NCBI GenBank assembly: GCA_028283745.1
Contig: JAPWJZ010000004.1
Coordinates: forward strand, 248,001 to 312,000
Length of the DNA: 64,000 nt
DNA from: Micavibrio sp.
GTDB taxonomy: Bacteria > Pseudomonadota > Alphaproteobacteria > Micavibrionales > UBA2020
Direction: 5' to 3'
In this document: positions 17,552 to 27,548 of the stretch, one piece after another
Layout of the letters: every line of letters begins with the position of its first letter
How positions within the stretch are numbered: position 1 is the stretch's first letter
The notes under the pieces: generated by a model
What the model was told of the DNA's origin: nothing
What the model saw: only the letters and a program-made list of their open reading frames with translations
Databases searched by the model: none
Position numbers and translations under genes: made by a program

Positions 17552-18244
17552 TTAGCGGGTGCCTTGCGCCGGAATTGGCAGCATGGGGTAAAGCCACATG
17601 GCCAGCTGCACGGGGTTGCGGGTCTGGATATATACACGGCCCGGACCGTAGAAGCGGCAGGCAAGCCCCTCGCCGGACGTCACCGAGGATACCCACGTCG
17701 AGGCACCCTTCGTAATGTCGTACTTCATGGTCGAATCCCACGCCACCAGGTGCCCGTTGTTAATAACAACGCTTTCACCCGCCGGTATGTTGAGCGGGTA
17801 CATGGAACCATAGGTCGCGATAAATACCGTGCCGGTGCCGGAAATTTTCACGACGAAGAACCCTTCGCCGGAGAACATGCCCTTGAACAAGCCTTGAGCC
17901 TTCGTCGAGACCTGAATATCATCCGTCGCGGCAAGGAAGCCGCCTTTTTGCACCGTCAGTTCCGTGCCGTTCAGGTCGATCGCCGCAATATCACCGGGGG
18001 TGGAGGCAGACAGCAGCGCCCAGCCGGGCCCGCCGTCAGCTTCCAGCCGCTGCATGAAAAAGCTTTCGCCGGAAAAGCGCCGCGCGATCGACTTCATAAA
18101 TCCGCCGTCGGCCTTGGCTGTGAGGCGCATATTTTCCGACATCGCCACCATCGCGCCGCTTTCAGCCTTCAGGGTATCGCCCGGCATGAACATGGCCCGC
18201 AGCAGCGGAAAGGCGCTATCGCCCAGAATTTCCCATTTCGTCAT
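17552..18244 (-). CDS. AIM24/TIGR00266 family protein
   Basis: 230 residues, the beta-helical AIM24 family found in bacteria and in mitochondria. Recognised from the opening pattern (PGDTLKAESGAMVAMSEN), the repeated short-strand motifs and FSGESFFMQRL...FSGEGFFVVKISG. Function in bacteria is unknown; the mitochondrial relative supports inner-membrane organisation. It lies 35 bases after the receiver-deaminase gene on the same strand, so it is probably the last gene of the clpS-clpA run. Confidence 0.85.
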   Translation of the reverse strand: MTKWEILGDSAFPLLRAMFMPGDTLKAESGAMVAMSENMRLTAKADGGFMKSIARRFSGESFFMQRLEADGGPGWALLSASTPGDIAAIDLNGTELTVQKGGFLAATDDIQVSTKAQGLFKGMFSGEGFFVVKISGTGTVFIATYGSMYPLNIPAGESVVINNGHLVAWDSTMKYDITKGASTWVSSVTSGEGLACRFYGPGRVYIQTRNPVQLAMWLYPMLPIPAQGTR

Positions 18245-18279
18245 TGAAAATCACTCCAGAAAAAATCAGTCACGGAAAA

Positions 18280-19185
18280 TCAATACGCGGTTTTATCCTG
18301 CTTCTTCATCCAGTTTTCAAAAACGATTTTCGCTTCTTCGCGCAGCAGGCGGTAGCTGGGCAGGCTGCGCTTGTTTTCGGGCAGGGCGACTTCGGCATAC
18401 AGAAACGCGTCGTCAAAGCCGATGCGCTCGGCGTCTTCGCGCATGTTGGCGTAGAAAATTTTATCAAGCCGGGCCCAGTAAATGGCGGAAAGGCACATCG
18501 GGCAGGGCTCGCAGCTGGTGTAAATTTCGCAGCCCGCAAGGTTGAAGTCTTTCAGGCTGGCGGCAGCGTTGCGAATGGCGGTGACTTCCGCATGCGCGGT
18601 CGGGTCGTTGGTGGAGGTGACGCAGTTCCAGCCCTCGCCGATAATTTTACCGCCCTTGACAATGACGGCGCCAAAGGGGCCGCCGCAGTTTTCATCCATC
18701 TTCTGCTGCGACAAATCAATGGCGCGGCGCATGAAGGCGCGGCGCTGTTCATCCACCTCCGCCGCCGTGCCGGTCAGCGCCGTGCCGTTTTTCTGGCTGG
18801 CTTCCCATTGCAGCTGGGTTTCAATGCCGGCCAGCAGCGCATCCGGCATGACGGGTTTTTCGATGAAGCTGAGACGCTCCAACCCCAGCGATTTCTGGAT
18901 GCCTTCGCGGTCGGCGAGCTCCAGCATCGCAATCAGCGGCATTCTGGCATGGTCTTTTTGCAGCTTGCGCACGAAGCCGAGGTGGTCGGCGCTGCCGTCT
19001 TCCACATCCAGCAGCACAAGGTCCGGCAGCTTGGACAAAAACGCGACGGCTTCATCCCCGTTGGCGGCTTCAAAAGTGCGGAAGCCGTTTTTGGTGAGGA
19101 TGCCGGTGATCAGCTTGCGCGTGATCATGTTCGGCTCGACGAGAAGGATATTCGCGCGCGGTTCGGCGGCAAGTTCGCTGGTCAT
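18280..19185 (-). CDS. Receiver-like domain fused to a guanine-deaminase-type enzyme
   Basis: 301 residues in two domains. Residues 10-130 are response-regulator-like: the phosphoacceptor Asp in LVLLDVEDGS and the Lys in FIEKPV are present, but the first acidic pair is replaced (ILLVEPN instead of ...DD). Residues 145-300 are a cytidine-deaminase-fold enzyme with zinc motifs HAEV and PCPMC. The surroundings, NCVTSTNDPTAHAEV and YTSCEPCPMCLSAIYWAR, are those of GuaD-type guanine deaminase rather than tRNA adenosine deaminase. Guanine to xanthine is the inferred reaction. It starts 16 bases after clpA. A receiver on a purine deaminase is an arrangement I do not recognise. Confidence 0.82.
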   Translation of the reverse strand: MTSELAAEPRANILLVEPNMITRKLITGILTKNGFRTFEAANGDEAVAFLSKLPDLVLLDVEDGSADHLGFVRKLQKDHARMPLIAMLELADREGIQKSLGLERLSFIEKPVMPDALLAGIETQLQWEASQKNGTALTGTAAEVDEQRRAFMRRAIDLSQQKMDENCGGPFGAVIVKGGKIIGEGWNCVTSTNDPTAHAEVTAIRNAAASLKDFNLAGCEIYTSCEPCPMCLSAIYWARLDKIFYANMREDAERIGFDDAFLYAEVALPENKRSLPSYRLLREEAKIVFENWMKKQDKTAY

Positions 19186-19201
19186 GATATCGGCGGTATC
19201 C

Positions 19202-21520
19202 TTATTTCACGTGCTCGTGTTCCAGTTCAGGCTCCGGCTGCTCCTGCGGTTTCGACCCGCCGCCCTTGACGGGCGGATAGTCGAACGACAGCTTGTCGGC
19301 CTCGACGCCAATTTTAACGGCGCCGCCTTTGACAAGACGGCCGAACAGCAGTTCATCCGCCAGCGGTTTCTTGACGTATTCCTGAATAACGCGGGACAGC
19401 GGGCGCGCGCCCATGGCGGGGTCGTAGCCTTTTTTGCCGATCCACTGGCGGGCGTCTTCGGTCAGCTCAATCGTCACGCCGCGGTCGCCCAGCTGCGCTT
19501 CCAGCTGCATGATGAATTTATCCACCACGCGGCCGATGGTTTGCGGGTTCAGGCCGCGGAAGGGAATGATGGCATCGAGCCGGTTGCGGAATTCGGGCGT
19601 GAAGGTGCGGTTGACGGCCTCTTCATCATCGCCCTCGCGCATTGTGCGCTCGAAGCCCATCGTCGCTTTTGCAAGGTCGGACGCGCCGGCGTTGGTCGTC
19701 ATGATGAGGATGATATTGCGGCAGTCAATGCTTTTGCCGTTATTGTCGGTCAGCTTGCCGTAGTCCATCACCTGCAGCAAAATGTTGAACAGGTCGGGGT
19801 GCGCCTTTTCAATTTCATCCAGCAGCACGACAGAATGCGGGTGCTGGTCAATTTTATCGGTCAGCAGGCCGCCCTGGTCAAAGCCGACATAGCCGGGCGG
19901 GGCACCGATAAGGCGGGAAACCGAGTGACGCTCCATGTATTCCGACATGTCGAAGCGCGTCAGCTCAAGCCCCAGCGTTTTCGCCAGCTGGCGCGCAACT
20001 TCCGTCTTGCCGACGCCCGTGGGGCCGGAGAACATGTAGGAACCAATCGGCTTTTCCGGCTCGCGCAGGCCCGCGCGGGACAGCTTGATGGCGGAAGTGA
20101 GCGCCTCAATTGCCGGGTCCTGCCCGAAGACGAGGGTTTTAAGGTCGCGCTCGAGGTTCGACAGCGCTTCCTTGTCATCCTTCGTGATCGTTTTTGGCGG
20201 GATGCGCGCGATTTTCGCAATCGTCGCCTCAATTTCCTTCAAGCCGATCGTCTTCTTGCGCTTGTCTTCCGGCAGCAGCATTTGCGCCGCGCCCGCTTCA
20301 TCGATCACGTCAATCGCCTTGTCGGGCAGCTTGCGGTCGCCGATGTAACGGGCCGACAGTTCCACCGCCGTGCGGATGGCTTCTTCGGTATAGGTAATTT
20401 TGTGGTGTTCTTCGTAGTAGGGCTTCAGGCCCTTCAGAATGCGAATGGCATCTTCGATTGACGGTTCATTCACGTCAATTTTCTGGAAGCGGCGCACAAG
20501 GGCGCGGTCTTTTTCAAAGTGGTTGCGGTATTCTTTATACGTGGTGGAGCCGATGCAGCGGAGCGAGCCCGAGGACAACGACGGCTTCAGCAGGTTCGAC
20601 GCATCCATCGCGCCGCCGGAGGTTGCGCCCGCGCCAATCACGGTATGGATTTCATCGATGAACAGGACGGAGCCTTCAATCGCTTGCAGTTCCGTCAGAA
20701 CGGCCTTGATGCGTTCCTCGAAATCACCGCGGTAACGGGTGCCGGCCAGCAGCGAGCCCATGTCGAGCGCGTAAATGGTGGCGTTTTTCAGCACATCCGG
20801 CACGTCGCCTTCAGTGATGCGGCGGGCAAGCCCTTCTGCAATCGCGGTTTTGCCAACGCCGGGGTCGCCCACATACAGCGGGTTGTTTTTGGAGCGGCGG
20901 CATAGGACCTGGATGGTACGGTCCACCTCCGCCTCGCGGCCGATCAGCGGGTCGATTTTGCCTTTAATAGCCTTGTTGTTGAGGTTGACGCAATACGCAT
21001 CCAGCGCCTCGCGGCCCTTTTTAATGATGTTTTCTTCCTGCGCGTCTTCATCCGCGCCATGCACGGCGCGCTGGTCGGTTGCGCCCGGCACCTTGGCGAT
21101 GCCGTGGGAGATATAGTTGACGGCGTCAAAGCGCGTCATTTCCTGTTCCTGCAGGAAGAAGACGGCGTTTGATTCACGCTCGGAGAACAGGGCGACCAGC
21201 ACGTTTGCGCCCGTCACCTCCTCGCGGCCCGAAGACTGGACGTGAATGGCGGCGCGTTGCAGCACACGCTGGAAGCTGGAGGTCGGCTTTGCTTCTTCCG
21301 ATGCCGGGTGCACAAGGTTTTGCAGCTCGGTATCAATGTAATGCGACAGTTCCTGCCGCAGCAGGTCAAGGTCGATGCCGCAGGCGCGCATGACGGCGAC
21401 GGCGTCCTGGTCTTCGGTCAGCGACAGCAGCAGGTGTTCCAGCGTCGCGAATTCATGGTGGCGCGCATTGGCATAGGCAAGGGCCCGGTGCAGCGTTTGT
21501 TCAAGGTGGCGAGACAGCAT
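19202..21520 (-). CDS. clpA: ClpA, AAA+ unfoldase of ClpAP
   Basis: Hexameric unfoldase that feeds substrates to ClpP. 772 residues with the N-terminal Clp repeat domain (residues 1-140), first ATPase with [13 protein letters not shown], second with [14 protein letters not shown], and the C-terminal D2-small domain. The ClpP-binding loop appears as MGF in [14 protein letters not shown], a slight change from the usual IGF/IGL. The tail beyond the fold is Glu/His-rich. GGGGGAAC upstream gives the ribosome site. It follows clpS across a repeat array and precedes the receiver-deaminase gene. Confidence 0.95.
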   Translation of the reverse strand: MLSRHLEQTLHRALAYANARHHEFATLEHLLLSLTEDQDAVAVMRACGIDLDLLRQELSHYIDTELQNLVHPASEEAKPTSSFQRVLQRAAIHVQSSGREEVTGANVLVALFSERESNAVFFLQEQEMTRFDAVNYISHGIAKVPGATDQRAVHGADEDAQEENIIKKGREALDAYCVNLNNKAIKGKIDPLIGREAEVDRTIQVLCRRSKNNPLYVGDPGVGKTAIAEGLARRITEGDVPDVLKNATIYALDMGSLLAGTRYRGDFEERIKAVLTELQAIEGSVLFIDEIHTVIGAGATSGGAMDASNLLKPSLSSGSLRCIGSTTYKEYRNHFEKDRALVRRFQKIDVNEPSIEDAIRILKGLKPYYEEHHKITYTEEAIRTAVELSARYIGDRKLPDKAIDVIDEAGAAQMLLPEDKRKKTIGLKEIEATIAKIARIPPKTITKDDKEALSNLERDLKTLVFGQDPAIEALTSAIKLSRAGLREPEKPIGSYMFSGPTGVGKTEVARQLAKTLGLELTRFDMSEYMERHSVSRLIGAPPGYVGFDQGGLLTDKIDQHPHSVVLLDEIEKAHPDLFNILLQVMDYGKLTDNNGKSIDCRNIILIMTTNAGASDLAKATMGFERTMREGDDEEAVNRTFTPEFRNRLDAIIPFRGLNPQTIGRVVDKFIMQLEAQLGDRGVTIELTEDARQWIGKKGYDPAMGARPLSRVIQEYVKKPLADELLFGRLVKGGAVKIGVEADKLSFDYPPVKGGGSKPQEQPEPELEHEHVK

Positions 21521-21534
21521 TTTGTAGTTCCCCC

Positions 21535-21615
21535 TATTCTTTTAGCGCTTATTCTTTTGGCGTTATTCTTTTCGGCTTATTCTTTTTGCAACGCGCTTTG
21601 CGCGTCTATTCTTTT
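21535..21615 (-). repeat. Tandem AAAAGAATA array at the clpS-clpA junction
   Basis: Read on the minus strand, the nonamer AAAAGAATA occurs five times, the last four about 14-15 bases apart with different five- to six-base linkers. The first copy forms the end of clpS (codons GAA AAA GAA TAG), so the clpS stop codon lies in the array. A perfect inverted repeat ACGCGC-AAA-GCGCGT sits after it. The clpA ribosome site follows the last copy directly. Confidence 0.8.
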
Positions 21616-22025
21616 TCCATGGTGCATTGTAGCGGATGTTCGTTTTTGCGGGCGTAGTCCATGACAAGGTTCACTTTGGTTTCAGCAACTTCATAGGTGT
21701 AGGTACCGCAAATGCCCACGCCGCGGCGATGCACGTGCATCATGATCTCCAAGGCCTCCTGGTTATTCTTGCCAAAAAACCTTTCCAATACATGAACGAC
21801 GAAGTCCATGGGCGTAAAATCATCGTTCAGCAGCAGCACGCGGTACATGGCGGGCTTCTTGGTGACGGCGCGGGTGCGCGTCAGCACGCCCACATCGGTA
21901 CGGCCGGGGCCACCGGGGCGTTCTTCACGGTCGTCATCACCCGCGTGGGGCACGCCATCACCCGCAACCACAGCAAGCGGCGCGCGGTCGGTGACAAATT
22001 CCTGATTCATTTCAATCTGTTGCAT
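21606..22025 (-). CDS. clpS: ClpS, ClpA adaptor for N-degron substrates
   Basis: Adaptor that binds N-terminal hydrophobic residues of substrates and hands them to ClpA. The core begins [24 protein letters not shown] and ends [22 protein letters not shown], both diagnostic. The N-terminal extension before the core is long (about 60 residues), Asp/Gly/Arg-rich and probably disordered. Two ATG codons five apart are possible starts (22025 and 22010); neither has a strong ribosome site. The gene lies directly before clpA. Confidence 0.92.
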   Translation of the reverse strand: MQQIEMNQEFVTDRAPLAVVAGDGVPHAGDDDREERPGGPGRTDVGVLTRTRAVTKKPAMYRVLLLNDDFTPMDFVVHVLERFFGKNNQEALEIMMHVHRRGVGICGTYTYEVAETKVNLVMDYARKNEHPLQCTMEKE

Positions 22026-22216
22026 ACAGTGACTGCCCCGAAGTTGACGTATGGTTCGCTGCCGTCTTGGTTGCGGCAATTCTTAACAAATATAGTACAC
22101 CGCAGGCCCCAAGGGTATCCCGCAAAATATACTTTACAAAAAACCATATCGGGAATAAGTTGTCAGAATTCTGTATAGTTTTTGAAATAAAATTACAAAA
22201 CCGGAGTATCCTAGGT

Positions 22217-23479
22217 TTGAAAACGCATCGTTTTATCAAAACACTGGCTTTGGCGCTGGCCTTCAATGCTACCGCGACAGTCAATGCCGACGCGCAGAAG
22301 AACGCGAACGACAAACCCGCCCGCTATGCCGCCATCGTCGTCGATGCCAATAACGGCAAGGTTTTGTACGAGCGCGATGCCGACCAGCGGCTGCACCCCG
22401 CGTCCACCACCAAGGTCATGACCGCCTATTTGACCTTCGAGGCGATTAAATCCGGCCGCCTGAAGCTGGACCAGAAAATTACGGTGTCTGAAAACGCCGC
22501 CGGCCAGCCGCGCACCAACCTTGGCATGATGCAGTCTGTCGCCATCAAAGGCGCGGCGCGCAAGGGACACCGCACCCCCGTCACTTACCAGACCCGCCAG
22601 ATCATCAGCTCCATCACGGTTGAAAACGCGCTGAAGGGCATGCTGTGCCATTCCGCCAACGACGCCGCCGTGGTGCTGGCCGAAGCGATCGGCGGCAGCG
22701 AGGAAGGCTTTGCGAAAATGATGAACGCCAAGGCCAAAAGCCTCGGCATGAACGATACGCGCTATTACAACCCCAACGGCCTGCCGGACGAACGCCAGAA
22801 AATGACGGTTGAAGACCTTGCGCTGCTCGCGCGGGCCGTGATCCGCGACTTCCCTGAATATTACCCCTATTTCAATATCCAGAGCTTCACCTTCAACGGC
22901 GCCACCTACCGCAATACCAACAACATGCTGGGCAAATATGACGGCATCGACGGCCTGAAGACCGGCTGGATTGCAACGTCGGGCTATAACCTTGCCGCGT
23001 CCGCCCACCGCGGCGATGAGCGCGTGATTGGCGTTGTTTTCGGTGCGCGTTCCCCGCTGGAGCGCAAGAACGACATGACCCAGTTGCTGGACTTCGGCTT
23101 TAAAAAAATCACCAATCCGGAGGCGAAATTCGCCTTTGGCCGCGGCAGCGACAGCGGCACCCGCTACGTTGAACTGCCGCCCCAGCAGGGCGAAGAAGAC
23201 GCGCCCGATGTGCCGAAGGAAACGCCGGATACCGGCGCGAACTTCCGCATTGCGCCGCAAACCAGCATGTTCGGCCTGCCGGTGTTTGACATGCCGCAGC
23301 TGAAATTCCAGTTCTTCGGCGCATCGCGCCCCTTTGGCACGCCGAACCAGGTGCTGGAAGGCAAAAACCAGCCAGTGCCGCTGAACCCCGGCAAGCCGCC
23401 GGAAGAGCCGACACACGACCGTGCGATTTTGCCGCCGTTCATGATGCGCCAGCGCGGCACGCCGCCCACGCCCGGCTAG
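22217..23479 (+). CDS. D-alanyl-D-alanine carboxypeptidase (S11 family)
   Basis: Periplasmic penicillin-binding protein of the DacA/DacF type that trims D-Ala from peptidoglycan pentapeptides. Catalytic motifs: SxxK in PASTTK (Ser63, Lys66), SxN in SANDAA, and KTG in GLKTGW. A signal peptide covers about residues 1-26. The start is a TTG with GGAG upstream; no ATG gives a signal peptide. After about residue 300 the tail is Pro-rich and without the usual PBP5 C-terminal domain pattern. It is the first of two carboxypeptidase genes in a row. 420 residues. Confidence 0.9.
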   Translation: MKTHRFIKTLALALAFNATATVNADAQKNANDKPARYAAIVVDANNGKVLYERDADQRLHPASTTKVMTAYLTFEAIKSGRLKLDQKITVSENAAGQPRTNLGMMQSVAIKGAARKGHRTPVTYQTRQIISSITVENALKGMLCHSANDAAVVLAEAIGGSEEGFAKMMNAKAKSLGMNDTRYYNPNGLPDERQKMTVEDLALLARAVIRDFPEYYPYFNIQSFTFNGATYRNTNNMLGKYDGIDGLKTGWIATSGYNLAASAHRGDERVIGVVFGARSPLERKNDMTQLLDFGFKKITNPEAKFAFGRGSDSGTRYVELPPQQGEEDAPDVPKETPDTGANFRIAPQTSMFGLPVFDMPQLKFQFFGASRPFGTPNQVLEGKNQPVPLNPGKPPEEPTHDRAILPPFMMRQRGTPPTPG

Positions 23480-23642
23480 CATTGGAACCAGGCTTGCCGA
23501 CGCTAAACGCGCCTTGTGGATAAATCATCGCCATGCGCCCGTTTTTGCTGGATTATTTTAAAACCTTGCTAGACAAACACACCCCGCAAGACCATAATAT
23601 TTATAGGGGGACGTTTTTTGATGCGAGGGGATCTACATACCG

Positions 23643-25280
23643 ATGGCAGCCATCCGGTCTAGCAGCGTGCATTCAGGCCGTTTCTTCAACCTGAAACGCG
23701 CGTTCACTTTCTTCCTGATCATTGGCCTTATCATGACGGCGCTGGCAGTGCCGGCCGAAGCCGCGCGCCACAAGGTGAAGCGCAAGGCCGCCCCCCTGCC
23801 CGACCGTTTCGCTGAAATCGTCATCGACGCGCAAACCGGCTTTGTCTTGAGCGAAAAAAACCCCGACAAGCGCCTTTTCCCCGCGTCGCTCACCAAGCTC
23901 ATGACGCTGTATTTAACCTTCGAGGCGATTGAAAACGGCCAGTTGTCAAAATCGCAGCGCCTGAACATTTCCTCCAACGCGGAATATCAGGAACCCTCGA
24001 AACTCGGCCTGAAGGCCGGCTACACCATCAAGGCGGAAGATGCCATTCTGGCCGTCGTCACCAAATCCGCCAACGATGCCGCCGTGACCCTTGGCGAAGG
24101 CGTGGGCGGCTCCGAAAGCCGCTTCGCGCGCCTCATGACCTTCAAGGCGCAGCAGCTGGGCATGCGCAACACGCACTTCGCCAATGCTTCCGGCCTGCAC
24201 GATGTTGACAACTATTCCACCGCGCGCGACATGTCCATTCTGGCGCAGGCTTTGATGCGCGACTTCCCCCGCTATTACCGCTATTTCAGCACGCCCAGCT
24301 TCACCTATGCCGGCGTGACCGCGCTAAACCACAACAAGCTGCTGAAAACCTATGAAGGCTGCGACGGCCTGAAGACCGGCTACGTCAACGCGTCCGGCTA
24401 TAACCTTGTCGCTTCCGCCGTGCACGACAACAAGCGCATCATCGGCGTTGTCTTTGGCGGGCGCACCTCTGCCAGCCGCAACAAGACAATGTCCGACCTG
24501 CTGGATGCCGGCTTTGCGAGCCTGAGCGACACCCGCGTCGTCGCACAAATCCAGAAACGCGTGGATGTTGCCAAGGGCGGCATGCCGCGCAAAAAACCCG
24601 GCACCGGCACAGCCGCGGGCGCCATTGTTTCCCGCAGCCCCGTGCCGACCGCCGCGGCCGTTGCCGCCACCGCCCGCACGCAAACCACGGCAGATGCCGC
24701 CGGCCTTCGCCCCCTGAACGATGTTGAGGAAGGCGATACCGGCTACGTGCCGGATGCGCCGCCCGCACCCGCCATGCCGAACATTCTGCCCGCCGCCGCC
24801 GCGCTGACCGCCGCCGGCCAAAACCCCGCCAATAACTATGACGCCGCCGAAGCGTCGGCCTTCCGCCCCATGGGCCTGAACACCACGGCCACCGCCAATG
24901 CCGGCGGCATCGTTGCACCGAGCGCGCCGACGATTGCCATGCCGACCGTGGCAGCGCCCGTCGCCCCCGTGGTGCCGGTCGCGCCGGTGCGCATGGCCAT
25001 GGCAACCCCCGCGCCTGAAACAACATCTGCCGCCGTTGCCGGTACCTGGGCTGTGCAGGTCGGCGCGTTTTCATCGCATCAGGCGGGCGTTGCGGCGCTG
25101 AAGCGCGCGGCATCAAAGCTGCCCGCTGCCACGACGCAGAAAAGCAAATACGTGATTGCCCCGCTCATGACCAACCGCGGCATGATTTACCGCGCGCGGC
25201 TCGGCGGTCTTGACCGCACCGCCGCCGACAAGGCCTGCAAGGTCCTGCGCAACAACTGCCTTGTGCTGACGCTGCAGTAA
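23643..25280 (+). CDS. D-alanyl-D-alanine carboxypeptidase with C-terminal SPOR domain
   Basis: Second S11 peptidase, 545 residues. Motifs: SxxK in PASLTK (Ser82, Lys85), SxN in SANDAA, KTG in GLKTGY. The N-terminus has a hydrophobic signal/anchor (residues 20-40). After the peptidase domain (to about 290) comes a long Ala/Pro-rich linker, then a SPOR domain at about 465-545 ([18 protein letters not shown]...). SPOR domains bind denuded septal glycan, so this enzyme probably acts at the division site, whereas the upstream paralogue lacks SPOR. It is about 45% repeat-like low-complexity sequence in its middle by eye. Confidence 0.92.
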   Translation: MAAIRSSSVHSGRFFNLKRAFTFFLIIGLIMTALAVPAEAARHKVKRKAAPLPDRFAEIVIDAQTGFVLSEKNPDKRLFPASLTKLMTLYLTFEAIENGQLSKSQRLNISSNAEYQEPSKLGLKAGYTIKAEDAILAVVTKSANDAAVTLGEGVGGSESRFARLMTFKAQQLGMRNTHFANASGLHDVDNYSTARDMSILAQALMRDFPRYYRYFSTPSFTYAGVTALNHNKLLKTYEGCDGLKTGYVNASGYNLVASAVHDNKRIIGVVFGGRTSASRNKTMSDLLDAGFASLSDTRVVAQIQKRVDVAKGGMPRKKPGTGTAAGAIVSRSPVPTAAAVAATARTQTTADAAGLRPLNDVEEGDTGYVPDAPPAPAMPNILPAAAALTAAGQNPANNYDAAEASAFRPMGLNTTATANAGGIVAPSAPTIAMPTVAAPVAPVVPVAPVRMAMATPAPETTSAAVAGTWAVQVGAFSSHQAGVAALKRAASKLPAATTQKSKYVIAPLMTNRGMIYRARLGGLDRTAADKACKVLRNNCLVLTLQ

Positions 25281-25321
25281 CAGCCCACAGCCAAAGACCC
25301 GAAAGACAGGGAGGGTACGCC

Positions 25322-25627
25322 ATGACATCATCCTCGGCCGAAAATTCGCCGGTGCAGACGGTGCGCGTCTTCGTTCACGGCTTCGTGCAGGGTGTCAGCT
25401 ATCGCCGCTGGCTGCAGGGCGAAGCGCTTGAGCGCGGCCTTTCCGGCTGGGTGCGCAACCGCGCCGACGGCACGGTCGAAGCGCTTATTCACGGCGATGC
25501 CCGCAAGGTGGATGACCTGGTGCGCGCCTGCCGCCACGGCCCCGTCATGGCGCGGGTTGATAAACTCAACAGCGAACCCGCCGAATATGACGGCGTTGCG
25601 GGCTTTCGCATAGAAAGCTCCGTTTAA
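25322..25627 (+). CDS. Acylphosphatase
   Basis: Small enzyme that hydrolyses acyl-phosphates. 101 residues with the two signatures: [17 protein letters not shown] (catalytic Arg in the loop) and [14 protein letters not shown] (catalytic Asn). It sits 41 bases after the carboxypeptidase gene with a good ribosome site (AGGGAGG). Physiological substrate unknown, as for the family generally. Confidence 0.95.
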   Translation: MTSSSAENSPVQTVRVFVHGFVQGVSYRRWLQGEALERGLSGWVRNRADGTVEALIHGDARKVDDLVRACRHGPVMARVDKLNSEPAEYDGVAGFRIESSV

Positions 25628-25658
25628 CCCCCTTTCATGCCACAGCACTGGAAAAACA

Positions 25659-26204
25659 ATGCGCTTCACCGCTTCCCTTCTCGCCCTCGCGCTGCTTGCA
25701 GCGGTTCCCGCCGTTATCACTCTCGCCCCCCTGCCCGCCGCGGCGCAGGAAGCAGATGATGCCGACAAAAAACCGCTGGTGCCCTTCCGCGAGGATTCAG
25801 GCCTGATCACCGCCGAATATTACCTGTCCACCGGCAAATATGCGCAGGCGCTGAACGTGCTGGCCGGCGTGCTGAAGCGGCACCCTGAATCGGCGGATGC
25901 CTTTACCTATACCGGCTATGCCTATTTCAAGCTGGGCGACAGCAAAAAGGCCGCCAGCTATTACAAAAAAGCGCTTATCGTCAACCCCACCCACCTTGGC
26001 GCGAACCGCTATATGGCGGAGATTTATCTGGGCCAGAACAACCTGTACAGCGCCATGCAGCAAATGCAGGTCATCCGCATGACCTGCGGCGATGTCAGCT
26101 GCGAGGAACTTGACGAGCTGGAAGCCGAGATCAACGCCTATAAAAACGGCCAGCACGAAGATGCCCCCGCCAAGGGCGAACCCGTCAAAGACCCTTATAA
26201 CTAA
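25659..26204 (+). CDS. Secreted TPR-repeat protein
   Basis: 181 residues. A signal peptide is clear (hydrophobic residues 5-25, then AAAQEADD). Two or three tetratricopeptide repeats follow between residues 45 and 150 (AEYYLSTGKYAQALNVLAGVL, DAFTYTGYAYFKLGDSKKAASYYKKAL, PTHLGANRYMAEIYLGQNN). Probably a periplasmic protein-interaction module; no target is visible. It is 32 bases downstream of the acylphosphatase gene and likely cotranscribed. Confidence 0.82.
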   Translation: MRFTASLLALALLAAVPAVITLAPLPAAAQEADDADKKPLVPFREDSGLITAEYYLSTGKYAQALNVLAGVLKRHPESADAFTYTGYAYFKLGDSKKAASYYKKALIVNPTHLGANRYMAEIYLGQNNLYSAMQQMQVIRMTCGDVSCEELDELEAEINAYKNGQHEDAPAKGEPVKDPYN

Positions 26205-26246
26205 GGTTTTAAAGCATCCTTAAGACTACCTTTACCGCCTTTGCGT

Positions 26247-26252
26247 TATAAT
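26247..26252 (+). promoter_or_regulatory. Perfect -10 box directly before an ATG (possible leaderless start)
   Basis: TATAAT ends seven bases before the ATG at 26259, which puts the expected transcription start on or near the A of the start codon. No ribosome site lies between. No good -35 box is visible. Confidence 0.45.
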
Positions 26253-26258
26253 AGCGTC

Positions 26259-26666
26259 ATGAACGATGACCAGCGGCAAACGCCCGACACGCGGGCACAG
26301 GAACTTATCCAGCTTATCAAGACGAAGCGCGATGGCGCGAGCGGCAATAACACCCTGGCCCCGCGCTGCATCGAACTGCTGCGCCAGGGCGTGAACATCA
26401 ACGCCGCCGATGAAAATGGCATGACGCCGTTGATGCACGCCGCCGCCAATTACCGCCGCCATATTTTTAACGCCGTGCTGGTTTACAAGCCTGATACGCT
26501 GCGCCGCGATAACAGCGGCCGCACCGCGCTTGACCACGCCTTTGCCAACAAGCAAAAGCCCGCCGTGATTATCCTCGAGCTGAAAGACATGGCACTGCGC
26601 CGCAGCGTCATCGCCTTCAAAAAGCCCCTCCGCTTCACCACCCCGCAGGGCGGCCTTCCTTCTTAA
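26259..26666 (+). CDS. Small ankyrin-repeat protein
   Basis: 135 residues with two recognisable ankyrin repeats: RCIELLRQGVNINAADENGMTPLMHAAANYRRHIF and the following NAVLVYKPDTLRRDNSGRTALDHAFANKQKPAV. No signal peptide or membrane segment. There is no ribosome site before the ATG, and a perfect -10 box lies just upstream, so the mRNA may be leaderless. The end (KKPLRFTTPQG) is basic like the ends of the other ankyrin proteins in the window. It ends just before the convergent amidohydrolase gene. Confidence 0.75.
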   Translation: MNDDQRQTPDTRAQELIQLIKTKRDGASGNNTLAPRCIELLRQGVNINAADENGMTPLMHAAANYRRHIFNAVLVYKPDTLRRDNSGRTALDHAFANKQKPAVIILELKDMALRRSVIAFKKPLRFTTPQGGLPS

Positions 26667-26669
26667 AAA

Positions 26670-27539
26670 TTATCGCGCGCTTTTCGGCGGCTTTGGGGTG
26701 GCGGTGCTTTGGAGCCCGGGCTGTGCGTCGCACCATGCCGCGAAATCGGCCATGATGGATTGAAGGCCGGCTTTTACAGTGACGGCTTCGGGTTTCAAGA
26801 CCAGCGTATCTTCATTCATGTACAGGGCGCGATTGATTTCAAGCTGCAGGCTGTGGCGGTGATGCGCGGGGTCGCCGTGGCGGGTGATGATTTCGGCGCC
26901 GCGATAACCCGGCACGTCAATGGCACATTTATAGCCGTGCGCGGTGAAAAGCTGCTGCAGCTTTTTGGCAATCGCGGCATCGCACGTTGCGCCGTCGTAG
27001 GTGCCAATAATAACATCGAAGGGGTTTTGCTTTGTGCCGCGCTGCAGCGTGGAGGGCATGGAGTGGCAATTGACATGCACCACGCGGCCTTTTTCCCGCA
27101 CGGTTTCATCCAGCAGTTGCGCCAGTTTATCGTGATAGGGCTTGTGGCAGGCGGCAACGCGGTTAAAAACCTCGGAAAGGCTTAAGGTGCGGTCATAGAC
27201 ATGCTGGCTTGACCGCGGCGTGCATTTGCGGCGCACAAGGCCGGTTTCGCTGCCCACATAGGGCTGGTCGCCTTCCTGCGCCAGCTTTTGCGTTACCGTG
27301 TCTTTGCGGTTGGGGTCAACGTAGGCGCGGGGGAAGTCTGCCTGCAAAAACGGCGCGCCAAGCGCGGGGAAGAAGCCGAACAGGCGGTCGATCGCGGTGT
27401 CTTCCGCCTTTTTCAGTTCGTGAAAATCACAGGCATAGTTAAAGTCGGCAGGGTATTGCGTGCCGCTATGCGGGCTGTCGGCCACAAGGCAGCTGCGGGA
27501 GCCGGGCGGCGCATCCACATGGAGAATATGCGCCGCCAT
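26670..27539 (-). CDS. N-formylglutamate amidohydrolase family protein
   Basis: 289 residues. Motifs of the family are SPHSGTQYP near residue 23, PRAYVDPNR near 70, and the zinc-site region VVHVNCHSMPS near 155. True members hydrolyse N-formylglutamate to glutamate and formate at the end of histidine degradation, but no histidine-degradation (hut) genes are nearby, and many homologues have unknown substrates. It lies nine bases downstream of hldE on the same strand, probably one transcript. Confidence 0.85.
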   Translation of the reverse strand: MAAHILHVDAPPGSRSCLVADSPHSGTQYPADFNYACDFHELKKAEDTAIDRLFGFFPALGAPFLQADFPRAYVDPNRKDTVTQKLAQEGDQPYVGSETGLVRRKCTPRSSQHVYDRTLSLSEVFNRVAACHKPYHDKLAQLLDETVREKGRVVHVNCHSMPSTLQRGTKQNPFDVIIGTYDGATCDAAIAKKLQQLFTAHGYKCAIDVPGYRGAEIITRHGDPAHHRHSLQLEINRALYMNEDTLVLKPEAVTVKAGLQSIMADFAAWCDAQPGLQSTATPKPPKSAR

Positions 27540-27548
27540 GGGCCGCGC

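Noticed and set aside
18280..19185. tRNA adenosine deaminase (tadA)
   Set aside because: The zinc-site context (NDPTAHAEV, PCPMCLSAIYWAR) is that of guanine deaminase, not TadA.
18542..20461. Open frame of 639 codons on the plus strand
   Set aside because: Antisense to the deaminase fusion and clpA; no domain visible.
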